Shown: piece after piece, positions 38,201 to 47,200 of the stretch | Position numbering within the stretch: the stretch's first letter is position 1 | Layout of the letters: each line of letters starts with the position of its first letter | Assembly: GCA_002172485.2 (NCBI GenBank) | Contig: NHFP02000005.1 | Location: 122,983 to 186,982, forward strand | Direction: 5' to 3' | Source of the DNA: Crocinitomicaceae bacterium TMED114 | GTDB lineage: Bacteria; Bacteroidota; Bacteroidia; Flavobacteriales_D; Sanyastnellaceae | Length of the DNA: 64,000 nt | The notes under the pieces: generated by a model | What the model saw: the letters and a program-made list of their open reading frames with translations, nothing else | Databases searched by the model: none | What the model was told of the DNA's origin: nothing | Position numbers and translations under genes: made by a program

Positions 38201-41200
38201 CGCCAACACTGACGATGGCTCTTGCATTTTTCCGGGTTGTACCAACGAGGCGGCCACCAACTATGACCCTACGGCCAATGCCGACGACGGTTCGTGCATC
38301 CTCGAAGGCTGTCTGGATCCGGAGGCGTCCAACTACGATGCGACGGCCAACGTGGACGACGGGTCTTGCTTGTACCCCGGTTGTACGGACGCAGAAGCGA
38401 TCAACTACAATGCCACGGCCAACGATGACGATGGATCTTGCCTGTTCCCGGGCTGTTTGGACAGTGGTGCGTTGAACTACGATGCCGATGCCAACGTGGA
38501 CGACGGGTCTTGCCAATATGCAGGCTGCACGGACGCCACGGCCTCCAACTACAACGCGGACGCGGATGTGGACGACGGGTCTTGTACGTTCCCAGGCTGT
38601 ATGGATGAAGCGGCGGACAACTATGATGCTGGCGCCAACGTGCCCGACGGAAGCTGTGTGTATTCCGGTTGTATGGACCCCGCTGCAATCAACTTCGACG
38701 TGCTGGCTTCCATCGAAGACGGTTCCTGTCAGTACAGCGGTTGCGTCGACACGGAGGCTTGCAACTTCAATGCGGATGCCGATGTGGACGACGGGTCGTG
38801 CACCTACCCCGCGGTTTCTCACGTGGACTGCGATGGCAATTGCCTGAGCGATGCCGATGGCGATGGCGTTTGTGATGAAGATGAATTCAGTGGTTGCGTC
38901 GATCCGATCGCTTGCAACTACAATCCGGCGATGACGGAGGACGATGGCAGCTGCGAGTACTGCTCCTGCGCCGAAGAAGGCGAGGCTGGATTGAACAGCT
39001 TCGATTACGAGACCAACGAGGTCGGTTATGGCCTGCGCCTCGAGCGCGTGGCAGACCACACCTCCGGCACCCTCGCGGGCACCACGACTTGGCGCGTGTT
39101 GGCCACGGTGCCGCATGCAGACGACGTGTTGTCGAGTGTGTATGGCAATGAGGAGTTGCCTTTGGAGGTGGCGACGACCACGACGTTTTATCAGGACCCG
39201 CTTGGAGGCACGTTCTCCAGTGGAGTGAACCCGCTGCTCTTTGCGGCATTCCCGGAGCTCGCTTATGATTCCTGGGTCACCATCGGTATGTCCGGCACAC
39301 CGGATGCCGGCGCAGGGGAGGGGGCCATCCAGAGTGCCCAGAGCCCCAACCAGAATTGGATCGTCAGCTTCGATTCGGGGGGCGACATCGTCATGGACGA
39401 CCCTGTTGGGGGCGCCTGGTTCGTGACCAATGTCTACACCAACGGCATCGCCGGTGACGATTTCACCGCCTTGATCGGCCAATTCACAACATCCGGTACG
39501 TTGACCGGAACGTTGAACTATCAGGTCTTCATCCAAGGAGACGGTGAGAACGATGTGCGCGTCACGGCCAGTTTCTCCACCGCAGACCTCGCCGGCACCC
39601 CTGGTCCGGTGTGCGGCTGCACCAACGCAGCTTCCGACAACTACGATGCCACGGCGGAATACGACGATGGCAGCTGTTTCATCGCCGGATGTACGGATTT
39701 CGCGGCGGACAACTTCAACCCGGAGGCCACGGAGGACGATGGCTCCTGCCAATTCCTCGGTTGTACGGATTCCAGTGCCTTCAACTACGACTCCACGGCC
39801 AACACGGACGACGACTCCTGCATTTTCCCGGGATGCACCAACCCGAATGCATACAACTATGACGCCGGGGCCAACTTCAACGATGGCTCTTGCATCGTGC
39901 CCGGTTGTACGATTGTGGCTGCGGAGAACTACAACCCGCAGGCTACCGAGAACGATGGCTCCTGTATTTTCTCGGGTTGCACCAATTCCGCGGCCAGCAA
40001 CTACGACCCACTCGCGTCCATCGACGACGGCTCCTGCGTGGTGCCCGGATGCACGGACGAAACGGCATCCAACTACAATCCGGAGGCCACGCTGAACAAT
40101 GGCTCCTGCGAGTTCCTCGGCTGCACGGACGAGGCGGCGTGCAACTACGACGCCACGGCCCTGACCGATGACGGCAGCTGTGAGTTTGCCGCGGACATCT
40201 ACGGAAGCGACGAATACGATTGCGATGGTCAATGCCTGGCGGATGCCGATGGCGACGGCATTTGTGATGCCAGCGAGGTGCCGGGTTGCACCGATTTGAT
40301 GGCGTGCAATTACGACGGCGCAACGGACGACGACGGCTCCTGCGAGTACCTGTCTTGTGCGGGTTGCTATGATCCGGAGGCGGACAGCTACGACCCGTCG
40401 GCCCTGTTGGAAAACAACGACCTCTGCGAATACCTCGGCTGCACCAATGTGGCGGCCGACAACTTCGACGCCGGGGCCAACGTGGACGATGGCAGCTGTG
40501 CCTTCAGCGGCTGCACCGATCCGGATGCGGACAACTACGACCCGCAGGCCAACGTCGACGCCAACTGCATTTACCTCGGTTGCACCAACCCGGCGGCGGA
40601 CAACTATGATGCGGCGGCCAATGCCAACGACGGAAGCTGCCTGTTCACGGGCTGCACCGATCCGGAGGCGGACAACTACGATCCGCAGGCCAACAGCGAC
40701 GCCAACTGCATTTACCTCGGCTGTCTGGACCCGACGGCGAGCAATTATGACGCCACGGCCAACACCGAAGACGGAAGCTGTGCCTATCTCGGTTGCACGG
40801 ACGACGCGGCGTGCAACTTCAACGAGAACGCCAACACGGACGACGGCTCTTGCACCTATCCGGCCACGGCGAGCGTGGACTGTGACGGCAACTGCCTGCT
40901 CGACACCGACGGCGATGGCATCTGCAACCCCGATGAGGTGGCAGGATGTCTCGTGCCGGGTGCATGCAACTACAATCCCGATGCCACGGACGGTGGGGTG
41001 ATTTGCGACTACACGTCTTGCGCAGGCTGCACGGATCCGACGGCGGACAACTACGACGCTTCGGCGACGCTGCCCAACGGACTGTGCGAGTATGAGGGCT
41101 GCACCGATCCGGACGCCGACAACTTCTCGCCCGGCGCCAATGTCGACGACGGCAGCTGCGCGTATGGTGGCTGTACCGATGAGGCGGCCTACAACTATGT

Positions 41201-44200
41201 GCCCACGGCCTCCACGGACGACGGAAGTTGCCTGTACGCCGGCTGTGTGGATCCAGCAGCGTGCAACTACGACGAGAACGCCGACACCGACGATGGCACC
41301 TGCGTCTTTGCGGACCCCGGCTACAATTGCTTCGGCTACTGCAACCAGGACTACGACGGAGATGGCATTTGCGATGAATTCGAAGTGCCGGGTTGTACGG
41401 CGCCAAGTGCGTGCAACTACGACACCGCGGCCACGGAGAACAACGGCAGCTGTGAGTGGATGTCCTGCGTGGGCTGTATCGATGCGGCCGCGTCCAACTT
41501 CGATCCTGCTGCGACGCAAGACGATGGAAGTTGTGTCTTTGGAGGCTGCACCGATGTGACGGCTGTGAACTTTGACGTGCAGGCCGACTTCAACGACGGC
41601 AGTTGTCTCTATGCAGGCTGTCTCGACACCGAGGCCTGCAACTTTACCCCAGGCGCGAACTACGACGACGGCAGTTGTGAATTCACCAGCTGTGCCGGCT
41701 GCATGGTCACGTTTGCCTGCAACTACGACCCGGAGGCCACGGTCTTCGATCCGTCCAGCTGTGATTTCGAGTCCTGTTGCGGCGACCCTGCTGCGGACAA
41801 CTACACGGACGGTGTGAGCGACTTCCTCGTGGCCGGATGCACTTACGGCGGTGTTTCGCCTGCGGTGTCCAGCACGGGCTGCACGTTTGAATTCGCCTGC
41901 AACTTCGGCGATCCGGTCAACGACTGCGAATACGAGAGCTGTGCCGGATGCTTGGAGGAAGGCGCCTGCAACTACGATGCGGACGCCACCTTGCCGCTGA
42001 CCTGCCTCTCCGCGGAGGACCAGTTCGGAGTGGACTACCTCGATTGCGACGGCAACTGCCTCAACGATGTCAACGGCAACGGCCTGTGCGATGAGTTGGA
42101 AGTGTCGGGCTGTATCGACCCCTCCGCATGCAACCTCGATGAGGTGGCCACCCTGGACGATGGCTCTTGTGAATTCGCCAGCTGCGGTGGTTGTACCCTC
42201 GAGGACGCCTGCAACTACGATGCGGAAGCCACCCAGAACGACGGCAGCTGCGAGTACGTCAGCTGTGCCGGATGTATGGATGCGGCGGCGTGCAACTATG
42301 ACGCCTTGGTGACCGTGGAAAGCGGAACCTGCATTTACGCCCAGCCCGAATACGACTGCGATGGCAACTGCCTCGAGGACACCGACGGCGACGGCATCTG
42401 CAATGCATTTGACGAGCCGGTCTTCGGGTGCACCGACGACGCAGCGTGCAACTATGACCCGACGGCATCCGATGAGGATGGCAGCTGTGACTTCTGTTCC
42501 TGCTTCCTCACCGGTTCCGATACGGAAGGCTATGGCGTGGAACTGGAGGTGGTCGCCGAAGATGGCGTTCCGGGCTTCACCACGTACCGCCTGTATGCGA
42601 CCACGGATGGACCGACGGACTTTGTGAGCGCGGTGACCGGTTTGGCCGGAACGGAGCTCGAGGTCAGCACGACCGGCACGTTCTGGCAGAGCCCGATCGG
42701 GGGCGCCACGCCTTCCGGCATTTCTGACTTGTTGCTCGGCATCGTGCCCGATTTGGCCTACGACAGTTGGGTGACGGTGGGCCTCGACCGCAAGGCGGAG
42801 GCGAGCCAGAATGAGGAAGACGCTGCGACGGTCTCCGGTGTGTCTCCGAGTTGGACGGTGGCCTTCGAAGACGGGGCAGACATCCTCGTCAACGACGGCA
42901 CCGGCGGCGGTTGGTACGTACTCAACAGCGCGGTCAATGGTGTGGCTGGCGACGACCAGCGTGTGCTGCTCGGTCAATTCACCACGGACGGCCAGCTGAG
43001 CGGTTCCATGCGCATCCAGGTCTTCCCCGAGGGGGACACCGAGATGGACCTGCGCTATGTGGCCACTTTCGGTACGCCGGACTGTGGCTGTACCGATCCG
43101 AATGCCTTGAATCCCGATCTGGATGCGGCCTACGACGACGGCAGTTGCCAGTACCCCGGTTGTACCGATCCGGAGGCCGACAACTACGATGCGGATGCGG
43201 ATGTGGACGACGAGAGCTGCGTGTACAGCGGTTGTACGGACCCCGCCGCAGACAACTTTGATCCCCAGGCCTCAGTCTTCGACGGATCCTGCATCTTCTT
43301 CGGTTGCACCGATCCGCTGGCCGGCAACTACGACGCCCTCGCCAATACGAACGACGGTTCCTGTGATTATGCCGGTTGCACGTCTCCTTCGGCTGCGAAC
43401 TACAATCCGACGGCCACGACGGACGATGGCTCTTGCCTGTTCGAAGGTTGCACGGATGCGTCTGCGGCGAACTACTCTCCGGGCGCCAACAGCGATGATG
43501 GTTCCTGCCTGTTCCCCGGTTGCACGAACCCGGATGCGGACAACTTCGACAGCACCGCCAATGTTGACAATGGGACCTGCGTCATCAGCGGTTGCACCGA
43601 TGTGGAAGCAGACAACTACAATGCGGCGGCCAACAACGCCGACGACAGCTGTGAATACCTCGGCTGCACGGACGAGCAAGCGGACAACTTCGACGCTGGC
43701 GCGAACAGCGACGATGGCTCTTGCCTGTACGGTGGCTGTACCCAAATGGGCGCTTGCAACTACGATCCGGCCGCCAATGAAGACGATGGCTCTTGCAGCT
43801 TTCCGAACGACGAGTTCGGAGTGGATTACGTGGATTGCACGGGGGCCTGCTTGTCCGATGTGGATGGCGACGGCGTGTGCGACGAGGCCGAAGTGGCCGG
43901 TTGTACGAATGAATCGGCCTGCAACTTCGATGCAGACGCCACGGACGACGATGGGTCTTGTGAGTCCCAATCCTGCACGGGGTGCACCAACCCCGAGGCG
44001 GACAACTATGACGAAACGGCTTTGATCGAGGACGGTTCCTGTGTGATCTCAGGGTGTACCTATCCGACAGCTGCGAACTACAACCCCGAGGCCAACATAG
44101 AAATCGGCACGTGCACCTTCGGGGGCTGCACCAACCCGCTCGCCATCAACTACAGTGCACTGGCCGATGTGGATGACGGTTCCTGTATCCTGCTCGGTTG

Positions 44201-47200
44201 CACGGACCCGAATGCGGTCAACTACGACCCCGACGCCACCTTGGACAACAACACTTGCCAGGTCTTCGGTTGTACCAACCCCTTGGCGGTCAACTTCGAC
44301 GCCAATGCGGTGGAGGATGATGGAAGCTGTGTCATCGCAGGATGCATGAATCCGCTGGCGATCAATTACAGCGCTACGGCGACTGTGGACAACGGCACCT
44401 GCATTGTCCTCGGCTGCATGAACCCGGCGGCCGACAACTACAATGCCGACGCCAACATCGACAACGGCACCTGCATCTTTGGAGGCTGCACGTTGCCGTT
44501 CGCGTCGAATTACGATCCGACGGCGACCTACAATGATGGTTCCTGCATCATCGAAGGATGCACCGATCCTGCAGCCTTGAACTACAACTTCTTGGCGACA
44601 GTCGACAACGGCACTTGCTTGCTCGTGGGCTGCATGGACCCCACCGCGGACAATTACAATCCGGACGCGGCCTTCGACAATGGCGACTGCCTGTATCTCG
44701 GTTGCACGGATCCCGTGGCGGACAACTATGATGCGCTGGCCAATGCCGACGATGGCGGTTGCTTGTACTCCGGTTGCACCGATGTGGAGGCCGACAACTT
44801 CAATGACATTGCGAACGTGGACGATGGGTCTTGCATCTACTTCGGTTGCATGGACGAAACGGCCTGCAACTTTGACGCCGCGGCCAACGTGGAGGACGAT
44901 TCCTGCGATTACGTGTCCTGCCTCGGTTGCACGGATGAGGCGGCCTGCGACTACGACGCCGATGCCACCCAGGATGACGGCAGTTGCAGCTATCCGGTGG
45001 ATGTGTACGGACTGGACTACGTGGACTGCGATGGCGCCTGCTTGAGCGATGTCGACGGGGACGGCGTGTGCGACGAGGACGAAGTGCCGGGTTGCACCAA
45101 TCCGGAGGCGCTGAACTTTGACGCCCTGGCTACGGATGACGATGGCACTTGCGAAGTCGCTGGTTGCATTGACCCCGAGGCCGACAACTTCGACGCGGAA
45201 GCCAACACCGACGACGGCTCTTGCCTCTACTTCGGCTGTACGGACGCCCAGGCGGACAACTTCGAGGCCGCGGCCAACAGCGACGACGGCTCTTGCATCT
45301 ACCTCGGCTGTACCGATGCGGATGCGGACAACTTCGACGCGGGCGCCAACAGCGATGACGGTTCCTGCATCTATTTCGGCTGCACGGATGTGCAGGCAGA
45401 CAACTATGACGCCGGTGCCAACAGCGACGATGGCTCTTGCCTGTACTTCGGCTGCACGGACGCCGAGGCGGACAACTACGACGCCACGGCCAACAGCGAC
45501 GACGGCTCCTGCCTGTACTTCGGCTGCATCGACTCAGAAGCGGACAACTACGATGCGGGCGCGAACAGCGATGACGGTTCCTGCATCTACTTCGGCTGCA
45601 CCGATGTGGAGGCGGACAACTACGATGCGGGCGCCAACAGCGACGACGGTTCCTGCGAGTATTTCGGTTGTCTGGACGTGGAGGCGTCCAACTACGATGC
45701 GGAAGCCAATGTGGACGACGGCAGTTGCACCTACCCAGGCTGCACGGACCCCTTCGCAGACAACTACGATGCAGCGGCCAATCTGGAGGACAACAGCTGT
45801 GAATACTTCGGCTGCACGGACTCCACGGCCGTCAACTTTGACGATTTCGCCAATGTGGATGACGGTTCTTGCTTGTTCCTCGGTTGCCTGGACCCGGCGG
45901 CGTCCAACTTCGATCCTGAGGCCAACTTCGACAGCGGGGACTGTCAATACCCGGGTTGTACCGACCCCTTTGCAGACAATTACGACGCAGACGCCAACCT
46001 AGAGGACAACAGCTGCGAATACCTCGGCTGCACGGACACCACGGCCATCAACTTTGACGACTTCGCCAATGTGGATGACGGTTCCTGCTTGTTCTTGGGA
46101 TGTCTCGATCCCGAGGCCGACAACTACGACCCGACGGCCAACTTCGACAGCGGGGATTGCCAGTATCTGGGCTGCACGGACACTGAGGCGGACAACTTCG
46201 ACCCCGGCGCCAATGTGGACAGTGGATTCTGCATTTACACAGGCTGCACCGACGCGGATGCCGCCAACTATGACCCGCAGGCCAATGTGAACAATGGAGG
46301 CTGCCTTTACGGAGGCTGTCTGGATGCGGCTTACATGGAGTACGATGCCACCGCAGACGTGGACGATGGTTCTTGTGTGACCCTCATCGTGGAGGGCTGC
46401 ATGGACAACGCTTTCTTGGAGTTCAACCCCGAGGCCAACATCGAGGATGGCTCCTGTGTGACTCCAGTCGTGGAGGGCTGTACGGACGCCAATTTCTTGG
46501 AGTTCGATCCCGAGGCCAATGTGTTCGATGGCAGTTGCATGACCCCGGTCATCGAAGGCTGCATGGACCCGACCTACACGGAGTATTTCGCGGAGGCCAA
46601 TGTGGATGACGGTTCATGCGCCACCCTGGTCGTCTTGGGCTGCACCGATGCTGGATACCTGGAGTTCAATGCGGACGCCAACACGGACGATGGTTCTTGT
46701 GTGACACCGGTGGTCGTGGGCTGTCTGGACAGCGGTGCTTGCAACTTCAATGCCTTGGCCAATACGGCGGGTGCTTGTGAATACCCTGTGGACCTGTATG
46801 GTGTGGCCCACGTGGATTGCTCGGGTGCATGCCTGAATGACCTTGACGGTGACGGCGTGTGCGACGAGGACGAAATGCCGGGTTGCATGGACGTGGAAGC
46901 CGTGAACTACGACGCGGATGCGACGGACGCGGATGATTCCTGCCTCTACGGTGGGTGCATTGATCCAGCCTACCTCGAATTTGACGCCACAGCCGATGTG
47001 GACGACGGTTCCTGTGCCACCCTCGTCGTGGAAGGTTGTACCGACCCGGACTACATCGAGTACGATGCGGCTGCGAATGTGGACGACGGATCCTGCAGCG
47101 AACTCGTTTCCCTGGGCTGTACCGATCCAGCGGCTTGCAACTTCAGCGGGGGCTTCAACGTCGATGACGGGAGCTGCATTTATCCCGAAGACATTTTCGG

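Noticed and set aside
35208..42977. 7.8-kb open frame on the minus strand opposite the giant repeat gene
   Set aside because: It is the antisense of a repeated codon pattern with biased third positions. Its translation is a low-complexity V/A/G/R-rich shadow with no signal peptide or domain, whereas the plus strand gives the ordered Cys repeats.
45180..46730. Assembly artefact from collapsed or duplicated reads in the repeat array
   Set aside because: The frame stays open and units differ at many silent sites, which is not expected from read-level duplication. It cannot be excluded without long reads, but nothing in the sequence supports it.
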